Positions 11,101 to 20,041 of a stretch of 64,000 nucleotides of DNA are shown one piece after another. The notes beneath the pieces were generated by a model. The model was not told where the DNA came from, ran no database searches, and saw nothing but the letters and a program-made list of their open reading frames with translations. This DNA comes from Peteryoungia algae (GTDB taxonomy: Bacteria > Pseudomonadota > Alphaproteobacteria > Rhizobiales > Rhizobiaceae), in NCBI RefSeq assembly GCF_030369675.1, contig NZ_CP128477.1, forward strand, positions 3,552,501-3,616,500, written 5' to 3'. A program made the translations under genes and the position numbers. How positions within the stretch are numbered: position 1 is the stretch's first letter; every line of letters starts with the position of its first letter.

Positions 11101-11720
11101 GCTGCGGCAATGTGCTTGCCTTCCATCAGAGCCTGTTCGCGCCCGCGCTCCCAAGGCTTGCCGGAAGACCGCGCAAAGGCCGCCTTGAAGGCATCAAGTT
11201 TGCCACGGCTGTCCAGATCACGCTCGAACTGTGCGATATGCGGGAGCTTGCCGTAGTAGCCGCACATCTCGTCAAAGACCTTCTGGAAGACGGCCAGAAG
11301 CGCATCGGTATCCGTCTTCGTGATCACATCCGCCTTCTGGTCGATATTGAACAAGACCGATCGGGACGGAATCGACACTGCCTTGCGCAAGCCCCCGGCC
11401 AGCATCGGGTTGCCCACGAGCTTTCGCTCAAAGATTTCGATGGCGCGCTGCCCCTCGATCTCGTCGTTCTCCAGCAATAGAGCGAGCATCTTCAGCAGGT
11501 GAGACTTACCTGACCCGAAAAAGCCCGAGATCCAAACGCCATTCGCGGTATCGTAATTGTTGTAGGCGTCGAGGAATTGCTCCAGCCGGGCGCCGATCTC
11601 ATTGGTGATCACATATTCATCAAGCTCTATCAGGAGGCTGGCCTTGTCGTCAGCCTTGATCACCCCATCGATCGAACGGTCGACCGGCTTGGCAAAGATA
11701 TCACGTAGAAGAGTAGCCAT
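8187..11720 (-). CDS. brxC: BREX P-loop ATPase BrxC
   Basis: 1177-residue P-loop ATPase of the BrxC/PglY family. It opens with LRDIFAKPVDRSIDGVIKAD and has Walker A GFFGSGKSHLLKML (66-79). BrxC/PglY is a large core ATPase of BREX that is needed for defence and methylation. The C-terminal 200 residues include a Pro/Ala/Gln-rich linker (near 1120-1150). The ATG at 11720 follows brxB by 3 bp, and its stop is fused to the pglX start. It is intact and of usual family length. Confidence 0.95.
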   Translation of the reverse strand: MATLLRDIFAKPVDRSIDGVIKADDKASLLIELDEYVITNEIGARLEQFLDAYNNYDTANGVWISGFFGSGKSHLLKMLALLLENDEIEGQRAIEIFERKLVGNPMLAGGLRKAVSIPSRSVLFNIDQKADVITKTDTDALLAVFQKVFDEMCGYYGKLPHIAQFERDLDSRGKLDAFKAAFARSSGKPWERGREQALMEGKHIAAAFTEVTGDEVKDVLGHYRKDTKVSIEDFANMVKSWINAQGPKFRLNFFVDEVGQYIADSVKLMTNLQTIAESLNTKCKGQAWIVVTAQQDMGSVIGDLTAQQENDFSKIQARFANRIPLNSQDVAEVIQRRLLAKTEAGQITLGNLYDAEENNLRTLFDFGDNSFKFRNFSGKEQFVASYPFPNYQYDLFQRAIMGLSQHNAFEGKHSSVGERSMLGVFQEVAKKLADTPVGGLATFDLMFGGIRAALKSSVQQSIQLAEKNLGDDFAVRVLKVLFLVKYVKEFKPTARNISILLLSRFEADQTKQRRNIEEALSLLERQTLIQRNGEVYEFLTNEEKDVEAEIKAIAVDPAEIERQLDELAFGAILRHGKIKHAGTGVDYAFTRKLDGHSLNREHELSVNIVSPFSDDSDTPDVVRSNSMASDEMVVLLGRDVRFTRDLVLWLQTVKFARQVASGDAQLGRDRIIAEKRDQNTRREKELVQRLRGLIADARLFVRGAELEIGGEDPQERLIKGFQVLVDKVYTSLPVLRGATYTEADLGRRVDGGLFGGEGSGLTEAEQDALNHVQAQMRLGTRVSVKALVEKFGAKPYGWPPIAVLCLTASLVARGKLEARADSALLEGDALVQGLRNSHVLGNILLSPQIEFTAGQIRKSRELFQALFDLPASGNDARSLGAEWQAQLRKLTSELEGLGRQSAGYPFIAALDTLRTLLDSMRDQPATWFISGPAGHEDQLLDAKEDILDKVRSFMSGPQKGIYDEVRAFLTAQDQNVTFAQDSAADTIRQALGDPQCFKGTAIQELKTDFYALKERIEQTVLAERNAVIAAIEEVAEKTIQTSEFRALPPEQQTRIRDELASQKASVASQTLIPALRHRATEVRSNLLADTLTRIAELMPAPAPAPAPQPQPAGGVAEPQPAPYVPPASAKPQYIKAQSITVRFAKTYLEDEDDVTQYLDEMKKTLLAEIGAGKKVIV

Positions 11721-11723
11721 CGG

Positions 11724-12326
11724 TCAGACCTCGTAATTCATGACATTGAACGCGCGGTAGTATTTGTCGTCATGCAGCAAGCCGAACAATTCCAGAGATG
11801 CTCCTGTCGCCAACGCGTGCGTGTATTTTCCCGGAAAGAACATGACCGTGGGGCGGTCTTTCGCGGTGCTTTGCAGGTTATTGAGTACGTTGTGCGACCG
11901 CAGGTAGGGGTAAACCTCGCCTACGCCTGACAGGAAGATCACGTCGTGTGGGACTTCTTCAATGCGCCGCGCAATCTCTGGAATGAGGTGTGCTTGCGGG
12001 TCCAGAACGCCCTGCAACAGCTCCTTGAGCTCCGTCTTTTCCGTTTCTGCTTCAACCTCAAGAATCTGCTCGAAGATTCCCCGGTCTTCGAGGATACTGA
12101 TCGAAAGGTCGTAAAGGTCGACATCAAGCACCCGCACACCAGCATGGCCCAGCCGGGCGATCAGATCCTCGCGATCCTCGCCCAGGCTCAGGCCGTCTTC
12201 GGCATCGAAAGCGCAGATGAAAAAGGGAACCTCGTTGCCCAGCCCTTGCTTTTGCAAGAACCGTTCACTGGAAATTACCTGGAACAGGTGTTCGGCGCGA
12301 AGGCGCCGATCAGTTTTCGCACCCAC
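11724..12326 (-). CDS. brxB: BREX protein BrxB (DUF1788)
   Basis: 200 residues, matching the small DUF1788 family. The diagnostic N-terminus FLQKQGLGNEVPFFICAFD is visible. BrxB is a core BREX component that interacts with PglZ in studied systems. The likely start is GTG at 12326, preceded by a G-rich ribosome-binding region that overlaps the end of brxA. The gap to brxA is 2 bp and to brxC 3 bp, so it is part of one transcription unit. Confidence 0.92.
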   Translation of the reverse strand: MGAKTDRRLRAEHLFQVISSERFLQKQGLGNEVPFFICAFDAEDGLSLGEDREDLIARLGHAGVRVLDVDLYDLSISILEDRGIFEQILEVEAETEKTELKELLQGVLDPQAHLIPEIARRIEEVPHDVIFLSGVGEVYPYLRSHNVLNNLQSTAKDRPTVMFFPGKYTHALATGASLELFGLLHDDKYYRAFNVMNYEV

Positions 12327-12328
12327 AA

Positions 12329-12943
12329 TTACCCCCCATTTCCGGGAAAGACCCGCAAGTCCGCCGGATTACTATCCTCGATCAGTCGCTTCATGCGCCC
12401 CGACAACCAGATCGGCTGAATTCTTCCATCGATACTTATCAGGCTAGCTTCACGCAGTATCCGAAAAAGGACCTGACGTAGTTTGGCGCAGGTCGATGGT
12501 GAGAGCTCAGCGAGGCCAGAGTCACTCTCAGCTTTCTCCGCCAGAAAGCGGTCAAAAACCTCATGGCCCAAGTCAAGCCGCCAGGATTGGTAGCGCTCGC
12601 TGATCACCTCGACAGCGAATTCGTGGACAAAGCGATAGGTCCGGCAGACCGCCAGCCACACTATCGCCTGCTGCTCAGCGCGGTCAGCCTCTGCCGACAG
12701 GTAATGGCGTTCGGTATCGAAGAGATGCCCTATCCGGTCATACACTTCGCGAAGCGCACGCGTTTGCGAGGCCAGTTTGGGCAAGGAAGATGTCCCTTGG
12801 GCGAGCAGGCGCTCACGAGCACAAGCCCATGTCTCGCCGGGTCGATAGGCCTGGGCAATCACGAGGCTCTCATTGAGCATCAGCCCGCCAACACTGAAGG
12901 ACATTCGGTACTTATGATCGGATGCGTAACAGCCAGAAGTCAC
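12329..12943 (-). CDS. brxA: BREX protein BrxA (DUF1819)
   Basis: About 204 residues of the BrxA/DUF1819 family, a small DNA-binding core BREX protein. Recognisable pieces are SLVIAQAYRPGETWACARE and, near the C-terminus, RILREASLISIDGRIQP. The GTG at 12943 overlaps the brxR stop (GTGA), which argues for coupled translation. A downstream ATG (residue 14, MSFSVGG) is an alternative start and is where the family similarity begins. The position between brxR and brxB is canonical for type I BREX. Confidence 0.9.
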   Translation of the reverse strand: MTSGCYASDHKYRMSFSVGGLMLNESLVIAQAYRPGETWACARERLLAQGTSSLPKLASQTRALREVYDRIGHLFDTERHYLSAEADRAEQQAIVWLAVCRTYRFVHEFAVEVISERYQSWRLDLGHEVFDRFLAEKAESDSGLAELSPSTCAKLRQVLFRILREASLISIDGRIQPIWLSGRMKRLIEDSNPADLRVFPGNGG

Positions 12944-13824
12944 AGGGCGAACTCCGCCTTTTTCAGAGCCGCGGCTGTTTGGGCTCTGTTGATCACCACT
13001 ATATGCTGGCTGCGGGCAGGCAGTTGAGCGGCGTCACCTAGAAGGCCGAGACGTTTCAGCACATAAAAGAGCATCGCGTAGCGGACGGTCAGCACGGCTG
13101 AACCGCTAGCCATCCCATAGTCCTTTTCGACTACCGCCTTCTGACTTTCGGTGAGGTCGGGATGCGGGCCCACCTCAATCGCAAAGCGCTCCTGCCAAAG
13201 AGCGTCCTGACTGGCTGGCGCGCCCGGCTCGCCAACTTCGCCTGCATCAAGGATGCGCGGCAGGAGGAAGTCTTTGAACTTGTCGGTGATGTGGCAGTAG
13301 CCGCGCGCATGCCAGCGAAAGCCATCATAACCGAAGGCATGCGGCGTAATGCGACGCCAGATCGGATCGGGTCGATCGTTACTCATCGACTGATAGTGGA
13401 TATCGACTGATCGCACGTCCCGCACTGCGCTCAAAATGGTGCGCAGAACCTCGGCGTTGATGTCGCGGCGGGGTGTCAGTGCAATGTCGGTATCGGGCAC
13501 TTGGGTGATCCAGGACTCACCCAGTTCGATCAGCCCCTCGGCGACCGAGCGTAGGCGCGACAGATAGCCATAAGGGTCGGGCTTCAGGAAAATGGGTTCG
13601 AAATCGGGGCCGGCCACATAGCGCCTGGCGCTCTTGTCATAGAGCGCGTTATGCGGTGCGCGCTCTTGGTAGAGCGTCAAATCCTTCGATGCTTGCGGCA
13701 CCGACACATCGAACATTTCGATGATGTCTGAGCGGTTGACGCCGCCCTCCCAGAACAGCCGGAACTCGATGAATTCGAGGCGGCGTTCAACGCCCCACTT
13801 CAGCACTGGCCCCTCGATGGTCAT
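12940..13824 (-). CDS. brxR: BREX WYL-domain transcriptional regulator BrxR
   Basis: About 294 residues: an N-terminal winged helix (WGVERRLEFIEFRLFWEGG, then a helix-turn-helix around NRSDIIEMFDVSVPQASKDL), a central WYL domain (around SVDIHYQSMS and HARGYCHITDKFKDFLLPRI) and a C-terminal extension. Characterised BrxR proteins are dimeric repressors that bind inverted repeats upstream of BREX. The ATG at 13824 has AAGGA 10 nt upstream; a GTG at 13842 would add six residues. The gene is first in the BREX operon and lies next to a strong inverted repeat, so autoregulation is likely. Confidence 0.93.
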   Translation of the reverse strand: MTIEGPVLKWGVERRLEFIEFRLFWEGGVNRSDIIEMFDVSVPQASKDLTLYQERAPHNALYDKSARRYVAGPDFEPIFLKPDPYGYLSRLRSVAEGLIELGESWITQVPDTDIALTPRRDINAEVLRTILSAVRDVRSVDIHYQSMSNDRPDPIWRRITPHAFGYDGFRWHARGYCHITDKFKDFLLPRILDAGEVGEPGAPASQDALWQERFAIEVGPHPDLTESQKAVVEKDYGMASGSAVLTVRYAMLFYVLKRLGLLGDAAQLPARSQHIVVINRAQTAAALKKAEFAL

Positions 13825-13850
13825 CTGGTTCCGATCCTTCACATCACGAG

Positions 13851-13894
13851 AGTATAAAAACTATATGGACATATCTGTAATGCCCATATAGTTT
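13851..13894. promoter_or_regulatory. Divergent BREX/helicase-operon promoter with inverted repeat, probable BrxR operator
   Basis: Perfect 11-bp inverted repeat, AAACTATATGG (13858-13868) and CCATATAGTTT (13884-13894), with a 15-nt spacer and A+T-rich surroundings. On the minus strand a good -10 (TATACT, 13851-13856) sits beside the left arm and would drive brxR. On the plus strand TGGACA (13866-13871), 15 nt, TATAGT (13887-13892) is a plausible promoter lying within the repeat. A dimer bound here would cover both promoters. That BrxR is the ligand is inferred from family behaviour and position. Confidence 0.75.
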
Positions 13895-13954
13895 CTATCC
13901 ATGCGATGGAGTCGCGTCAAGCGGAACCGGCAAGACAATAGGAGGAAGTTAGCG

Positions 13955-16618
13955 GTGAGCACCAATCCTAATCGGCGCACGATCGTCGCGCATGGCCGTT
14001 TGGCGATGCGCGAACTACGCCTCGATGCCGCCCGGCGACGGCTTCACGGTTTGCAGATCGTATCGTTCGAGCAACTCGCTGTCCGGCTGAGTGGAGGCTT
14101 CACGCGGCCAATTGACGACGAGAGCCTGCGCAGCGCGATCCAGGCAGCCTTGCCGGAGACGCCTCTGGGCGAGCTGGACGGCATCAAGCTGCTGCCGGGC
14201 ATGGTCGATGCCGCGGCCGATACGCTCCACAAGGTCTGGCGCTCGGGAATCGACTTGGCCGAACGCGCCCATGAACACCCGCGTCTCAATTCGATTGCAC
14301 GCCTCGAAGCGGCCGTTCTGGAGCAGCTGCCGCCCGGGATGATGCGCCCCGCCGATCTGGTGGCGGCTGCGCTCAAGCGCCTGGTCCACGCTCCGGCGGT
14401 CCTCGGTTCCGTCGAGATCGTCGGCATCACCGAGCTTTCGCCGAGCTGGCGCCCGCTTCTGATGGCACTTGCGGCGCATGTGCCGGTCGCATGGATCGCG
14501 GGCCCGCGCCCCGTCCCGGAATGGCTTTCTGAGACCGAAATCGAGGTGCGTCGCTCCGATGCACGGGTGCCTGAGCAGCACATGGTCAGCGCAGCCACCG
14601 GCTATCATGAAGCGGTCGAGGCGATCCGCTGGGCGCGCGCGCTCATGGTGACAGACGGCGTCGATCCTGCCGACATCGCCATCGCCGCCGCCTCGACCGG
14701 TGATTATGACGATCACTTCCTTGCCATGCGTGCGGATGCCAACCTGGACCTTCATTTCGTCCATGGCATCAAAGTCACCACCACTCGCGACGGTCAGGCC
14801 GCAGCGGCGCTTGCCGATATTCTGATCCGCGGGTTCTCGCAGACCCGCATGCGCCGGCTTGCGGCGCTTTGCGGATCGGAGACCGGCCCGTTCCAGTCAT
14901 TGCCGCAGGGATGGTTGCGCGTTTTGCCCGCCGATGCGCCACTGGCCTCTCGCAGCGCCTGGGATCGGCTGCTCTCTCGCCTCACAGCCGCGGATTGGCC
15001 TGATGAGCAGGATCACACGCCGACGTTGCGCAGGATCGTCGATTTGCTCGCCAAGGGGCATGCGGCAGCCGACGAGGTCGGCGCTGCATTCCTGACCGGC
15101 CGTGCGCTCTCGATCTGGCGCAAAGCACTTCTTGATGGCCCTTCGGTGTCGCTCGATACGACGCTCGAAAATCTGAAGCAGGATGACGGCCTTGAAGCCT
15201 GCGTGTCACCGGCATGGATGCCCGCAAGCGCGCTTGCGGCATCGCCGCGTCGCCATGTGCGCCTCATCGGGCTCAGCTCCTCACGCTGGCCGCGCGGGAT
15301 TTCCGAAGATCGCCTCATTTCCGATCATATCATCCCCACCGCTGAACTCGATCCGCTGCCGATCGGCGCTGCGGACCGCCGCGATTTCGAGACCATTCTG
15401 GCGACAACCGAGAACGAGGTCACGATGTCGCGTGCGCGGCGCGACAGCGAGGGGCGCCTGCTTGGCCGGAGCGCGTTGCTCGGGCCAGCCGCGATGGAGA
15501 ACTACATCGGCCGCAACGCAGTCCCCGCACATGCTTTCAGCGAGACCGACCGCCTGATGGCGCGGCCGGATGAGTTCGCGGGCGACAGTCAGGCCGCTAG
15601 CGCGCTCACCACCTGGCGCAACTGGCATCGCAAGGAGATCACACCGCACGACGGATTGGTTCGCGCGGACCACCCGCTGCTTCTCGACATCCTCGCAAGG
15701 ACCCAGTCGGCAAGCTCGTTGAGGCTGCTCCTGCGTAGTCCGCTTGGCTTCGTCTGGCGCTACGGCATGCGCCTGCAGATGCCCGAGAGCGGCACCGACC
15801 CGCTGGTGCTCGACGCGCTGGCGATGGGCGATCTTGTCCACATGACCCTCGACCTCGCGCTTCAGAATTTGGAAGCGAATGGCGGCTTCGCCAATGCCGG
15901 CGATGCTCAGGTCACTGCCGCTATCGATGCCGCCACAACGAATGTCGCGGGGGCCTGGGAAAGCGAGCGGGCTGTCCCGCCGCCGGTCATCTGGCGGCGC
16001 ACGCTCGATGATGCGCGCAAACTTGCGGAACGCGCGCTCACCTATCGCGGCGAGCCTTTGGAAGGCGCTCGTTCCTACGGCGAAGTCGCCTTTGGCGGCG
16101 CTACGCCCAAGACCGGCGCCGACAGCCCGTGGGATGCTGCAACCCTGGTCGCGATCCCCGAAACCGGCTTTGCCATCAAAGGCTATATCGACCGGCTCGA
16201 TCTTTCCGGCGATGGCACGCGCGCGCTCGTCCGCGACTATAAGACCGGTCGACCGCCCAAGGATGATATCAGCATCGACGGAGGCCGCGAGTTGCAGCGT
16301 TGCCTCTATGCCTTCGCGGTGAAAGCCCTCTTGGGGGCCAACGTGTCGATCAGCGCTTCGCTGCTTTATCCGCGCGCAGAGATCGATCTTCTGCTCACTG
16401 ACCCCGAGGCGACGCTTGGCGAGCTTACCGGCTATCTCCGGTCCGCGAGCACCAACCTGAGCGCTGGCCATGCGCTGATCGGACCGGACACCGGCGGGAC
16501 TTATGACGATCTCGCCTTCGCGCTGCCTGCCAACGCCGGCGCTACCTATTGCAAACGCAAGACGCCCGCTGCCACCGAGCTCCTCGGTGACGCTGCTCTG
16601 GTCTGGGAGGCCCAATAA
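13955..16618 (+). CDS. AddB/RecB-family-like PD-(D/E)XK nuclease
   Basis: About 887 residues. The C-terminus carries a PD-(D/E)XK nuclease signature: GYIDRLDL, then RDYKTGRPP (DYK near residue 761), then a Gln/Tyr motif (LQRCLYAFAVKALL). The N-terminal part resembles inactivated-helicase AddB subunits, and no Walker A motif is seen. The next gene encodes an AddA-like helicase, and the stop and start overlap as TAATG, so the two probably form a heterodimeric helicase-nuclease. Start: GTG at 13955 with AGGAGG 9 nt upstream. An ATG at 13901 lacks a ribosome-binding site. It is probably not the housekeeping addB, given its location in a defence island. It begins the operon transcribed away from BREX. 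Confidence 0.8.
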   Translation: MSTNPNRRTIVAHGRLAMRELRLDAARRRLHGLQIVSFEQLAVRLSGGFTRPIDDESLRSAIQAALPETPLGELDGIKLLPGMVDAAADTLHKVWRSGIDLAERAHEHPRLNSIARLEAAVLEQLPPGMMRPADLVAAALKRLVHAPAVLGSVEIVGITELSPSWRPLLMALAAHVPVAWIAGPRPVPEWLSETEIEVRRSDARVPEQHMVSAATGYHEAVEAIRWARALMVTDGVDPADIAIAAASTGDYDDHFLAMRADANLDLHFVHGIKVTTTRDGQAAAALADILIRGFSQTRMRRLAALCGSETGPFQSLPQGWLRVLPADAPLASRSAWDRLLSRLTAADWPDEQDHTPTLRRIVDLLAKGHAAADEVGAAFLTGRALSIWRKALLDGPSVSLDTTLENLKQDDGLEACVSPAWMPASALAASPRRHVRLIGLSSSRWPRGISEDRLISDHIIPTAELDPLPIGAADRRDFETILATTENEVTMSRARRDSEGRLLGRSALLGPAAMENYIGRNAVPAHAFSETDRLMARPDEFAGDSQAASALTTWRNWHRKEITPHDGLVRADHPLLLDILARTQSASSLRLLLRSPLGFVWRYGMRLQMPESGTDPLVLDALAMGDLVHMTLDLALQNLEANGGFANAGDAQVTAAIDAATTNVAGAWESERAVPPPVIWRRTLDDARKLAERALTYRGEPLEGARSYGEVAFGGATPKTGADSPWDAATLVAIPETGFAIKGYIDRLDLSGDGTRALVRDYKTGRPPKDDISIDGGRELQRCLYAFAVKALLGANVSISASLLYPRAEIDLLLTDPEATLGELTGYLRSASTNLSAGHALIGPDTGGTYDDLAFALPANAGATYCKRKTPAATELLGDAALVWEAQ

Positions 16619-19600
16619 TGACCGCCGCTCTGAATATCCTACGGGATGACGCTGCCCGCCGTATTGCGATCAGCAGCCATGACCAGTCGCTTCTCGTGGA
16701 AGCGGGCGCTGGATCGGGCAAGACCGCCGTCATGGCAGGCCGGATCGCGGCCATGCTAGCGCAAGGCGCCGTTCCCAAGTCAATCGCGGCCGTGACATTC
16801 ACCGAACTGGCCGCGAGCGAGCTTCTTGCGCGCGTGCGCGATTTCTTGAGCGAGCTGGTCGCGGGCACGATCCCGACCGAACTCAAAATCGCATTCCCTG
16901 ATGGGCTCTCCGAGCAGCACAAGGCGCATCTCACGGCCGCCGCAGCGCATATCGACGAAATCACCTGCTCGACCATTCACGGCTTCTGCCAGCGCTTGAT
17001 CAAACCCTATCCGGTCGAGGCCGACATCGATCCCGGCGCGAGCGTCATGGATCGCAACCAGGCTGATCTCGCCTTCATCGAGATCGTTGATGCGTGGCTG
17101 CGCGAACGGCTTTCCGGTGCCGAAGGCGGCCTCATTGCCGAGATGGTACTTCACAGCCCTGGCGAGACGGTCAGCCTCATCCACCGGATCGTCGATAACC
17201 TGCGCAAGCGGCGTACCGTTACCGCCCCCGCCGCAGAGCCGCTTGCTCCGCATCTCGCAGCGTTTCGGGCAGCGGCAGCGGATTTCGCCGAGTTAATCCG
17301 CACCGCACCGGCCGTCGAGGAAGAGACAGCGGCCTTTGCCGAGCGCTTTGCGGAAATGGCGGACGCCCTCGAAGGCGGGCCGGCAGTGGATTCACCCGCC
17401 GGTCTCGTGAGGCTTCTGATCACGCCGCCGCATCCTGACCTTGTCACCGGCAAGGGCACCTTCCTGGTCTTCAAGAAGAAGGGCAAATGGGTCGACGCGG
17501 CAAAGCGCGAAGGTCTCGCTAAAGCAGATGGCGAGCGTCTCAATCTCGCAGCGGAGGCTGCCTATTCGGCATGCTGTGTCGCGTGGCAGATGCTCACGCA
17601 GAATGTCGCGAGCCGCGTCCTTGCCGACCTGATCGGCGAAGTGCGCCCCGTACTCGATCGTTTCCGCGACTATAAGCGGTCCGCCGCGCTGCTCGATTTC
17701 GATGATCTGATCTTCGCGACGCGTGGCCTCCTGCGCGACCATGATGATGTGCGCCGCGCGCTCGCCGCCCGCTTTTCGAAGGTGTTGGTCGATGAGTTCC
17801 AGGACACCGATCCGCTTCAGACCGAAATCTTCTGGCGCCTGTGCGGTGAACCGCCCGAGGCCGGGAAACCAGGTGATTGGGCCAGTTTCGTCATCCGCCC
17901 CGGCGCCCTCTTCCTTGTGGGCGATCCCAAACAGGCGATCTATCGTTTTCGAGGAGCCGACGTCTCGGCCTATGTCCGCGCCCGGGATGCGTTCGTCGCC
18001 CAGGACGAGGAGAGCGTCCTCTCGATCTCGACCAACTTCCGGTCCTGCGCGCCGATCCTGACTTTCGTAAACGAGCGGTTCGAGGGGCCGCTCTCCAGCG
18101 ACGGCCAACCCGGCTTCACGGCGCTCGATCCCTTTCATGCCGAACGCGGGGAAGCGCTGTGCATTGCGGCGCTCGATGTCGCGGTCGCCGCCGAGGACGG
18201 CAAGGCATCCGCCGAGCAACAGCGGGATGGCGAGGCCGAAGCCGTCGCGCAGATGTGCGCCCGGCTTATCGGCAGCGAGATGATCCTCGATCGACGTTCA
18301 GGCGCGGGGCGTCTGTGCCGCCCGGGCGACATCGCCTTGCTCGCACCCACCGGCAGCGACCTGTGGCGCTATGAGGAAGCCCTGGAACGCTATGGCATCC
18401 CGGTCGCGACACAGGCTGGCAAAGGCCTTTTCCGTCGCCAAGAAGTCCAAGATTTGATCGCACTCACCCGCATCTTGGCCGATCGTCGCGATACCCTCGC
18501 GCTCGGCGCACTTCTGCGTGGGCCGCTCGTCGGTCTGACCGAGGAGCAACTGCTCGACATCATCTGGGCGCTGCCGCGCGCCGAGGAGGCACCCGACAAA
18601 CTTCCTCGCCTCGACCTTGGCGTCGATCCTGCCGGCATCGCGCATCCGCTGGCCCGTGCTACGATCGAGAAACTCCAAGCGCTCCAGCGTCAGAGCAACA
18701 GCACAACGCCGCACGAGCTTCTGTCCCAGGCGATCGATGCGTTGCGGATGCGGCCCATTCTGTTGGCGCGCCACCGCGGCCAGGCCGAGCGCGCGCTTGC
18801 CAATGTCGATCTCTATCTGAGCCTGACCTCGGCATTTGCGGTACGCGGCCTGCGCGCCTTTGCCGAGACGATGACGGCGGCCTGGACCGATGAGGCACGC
18901 GCCGTCGAAGGGCGGCCGGACGCGCAAGAGGAAGCGGTCGCGCTCTACACCATGCACGCCGCCAAAGGGCTGGAATGGCCGATTGTCGTCCCGATCAACA
19001 CAATGACGGCGATCAAGGCGCCCGATAGCGCCGTCACCGACCGCGACAGTGACACCTTTTACTGCCCGGTCTTTGGCGTGAAGCCGGCCGGCTATGAAGC
19101 GGTGCTCGACGCCGAGAAGGCCGAACTCGACCGCGAACGCATCCGCCTCTGGTATGTCGCGGCGACCCGTGCCCGCGAATTGCTGGTGCTGCCGCGCCTC
19201 GATGCGGCACAGTCCAAGTCCGCCTGGATTTCGCTGGTCGATCTGTCTCTGGCCGAACTGCCCGCGCTCGATCTTTCGCATCTGCCCGAAGGGATGGGTG
19301 CGGCAGCGGCACAAGCAGTCAACGTTCAGACCCGCGATAGCTTTGCCGCCGAAGCCGCCGCAATCCTCGACAAGCGCCAGCGCCTCGTCTGGCTCGCGCC
19401 GAGCCGCGATGAAAGCTACGCCGGGCCGGTGCTGACACCCGAAGCGGTGGAGATCTGGGCAGCCGGCGATGACGGCCAACCCGATGGCGAAGGGCCGGCG
19501 CTGAGCGTTCAGGGTGGGCGCGAGCGTGGGCTCATCCTCCACAAGCTGCTTGAAGAGGTGCTGACGGGCGAGACCGATGCCGGTGAGGCGGCGCTGACAG

Positions 19601-20019
19601 CTCGGGCTCGGGCCTTGATCCTGGAAATCGGCAAGCCGATGACGGACGATCCCGCCCAAGGCCTAAGCCCCGGCGAACTAGCCGGTTGCGTGGTGCGGAC
19701 GCTCAACCTGCCTGAGATCGCCGAGCTGCGCCCCAGTCTGGTGCCTGAACTGACCGTCTATGCGGCGGTTGAGGTCGAAGGGGTCGAGCAGGCGATGGTC
19801 GGTATTGCCGATGCGACCAGTTTCGACGGCGACGGCAAGCCTACTGTCGTGATCGACTGGAAAAGCGATGTGCAGCCGACCGCGGCGACGATCGAGCACT
19901 ATCGCGCTCAGGTTCGCGCTTATCTCGACATGACCGGCATCCAGCGCGGGCAAATCGTGCTGCTGACATCCGGTCAGGTGATCACCGTCAACCCAAGCCC
20001 GGCAGCCGTCGCGGCCTGA
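16618..20019 (+). CDS. UvrD/AddA-like superfamily 1 helicase with C-terminal nuclease
   Basis: 1133 residues with the SF1 helicase motif set: Walker A EAGAGSGKT (28-36), motif II DEFQDTDPLQ (392-401), motif III GDPKQAIYRFRGAD, motif IV STNFRS, motif V YTMHAAKGLEW (777-787) and motif VI VAATRAR (near 847). The C-terminus has a RecB-type nuclease motif, VVIDWKSD (D and K near 1080). It is therefore like AddA, a helicase and nuclease in one chain. Paired with the preceding AddB-like protein it could process DNA ends, plausibly of invading DNA. The partner's stop overlaps its ATG, and the next gene follows after 22 bp. Confidence 0.88.
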   Translation: MTAALNILRDDAARRIAISSHDQSLLVEAGAGSGKTAVMAGRIAAMLAQGAVPKSIAAVTFTELAASELLARVRDFLSELVAGTIPTELKIAFPDGLSEQHKAHLTAAAAHIDEITCSTIHGFCQRLIKPYPVEADIDPGASVMDRNQADLAFIEIVDAWLRERLSGAEGGLIAEMVLHSPGETVSLIHRIVDNLRKRRTVTAPAAEPLAPHLAAFRAAAADFAELIRTAPAVEEETAAFAERFAEMADALEGGPAVDSPAGLVRLLITPPHPDLVTGKGTFLVFKKKGKWVDAAKREGLAKADGERLNLAAEAAYSACCVAWQMLTQNVASRVLADLIGEVRPVLDRFRDYKRSAALLDFDDLIFATRGLLRDHDDVRRALAARFSKVLVDEFQDTDPLQTEIFWRLCGEPPEAGKPGDWASFVIRPGALFLVGDPKQAIYRFRGADVSAYVRARDAFVAQDEESVLSISTNFRSCAPILTFVNERFEGPLSSDGQPGFTALDPFHAERGEALCIAALDVAVAAEDGKASAEQQRDGEAEAVAQMCARLIGSEMILDRRSGAGRLCRPGDIALLAPTGSDLWRYEEALERYGIPVATQAGKGLFRRQEVQDLIALTRILADRRDTLALGALLRGPLVGLTEEQLLDIIWALPRAEEAPDKLPRLDLGVDPAGIAHPLARATIEKLQALQRQSNSTTPHELLSQAIDALRMRPILLARHRGQAERALANVDLYLSLTSAFAVRGLRAFAETMTAAWTDEARAVEGRPDAQEEAVALYTMHAAKGLEWPIVVPINTMTAIKAPDSAVTDRDSDTFYCPVFGVKPAGYEAVLDAEKAELDRERIRLWYVAATRARELLVLPRLDAAQSKSAWISLVDLSLAELPALDLSHLPEGMGAAAAQAVNVQTRDSFAAEAAAILDKRQRLVWLAPSRDESYAGPVLTPEAVEIWAAGDDGQPDGEGPALSVQGGRERGLILHKLLEEVLTGETDAGEAALTARARALILEIGKPMTDDPAQGLSPGELAGCVVRTLNLPEIAELRPSLVPELTVYAAVEVEGVEQAMVGIADATSFDGDGKPTVVIDWKSDVQPTAATIEHYRAQVRAYLDMTGIQRGQIVLLTSGQVITVNPSPAAVAA

Positions 20020-20041
20020 AGCGCAAGGAGGCAACGAAGCG

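Noticed and set aside
13955..20019. Housekeeping addAB recombination genes
   Set aside because: The order and overlap resemble addBA, but they sit in an island, diverge from BREX and continue into other helicase/PLD genes, so a dedicated defence role is likelier. Comparison with the chromosomal addAB would settle it.
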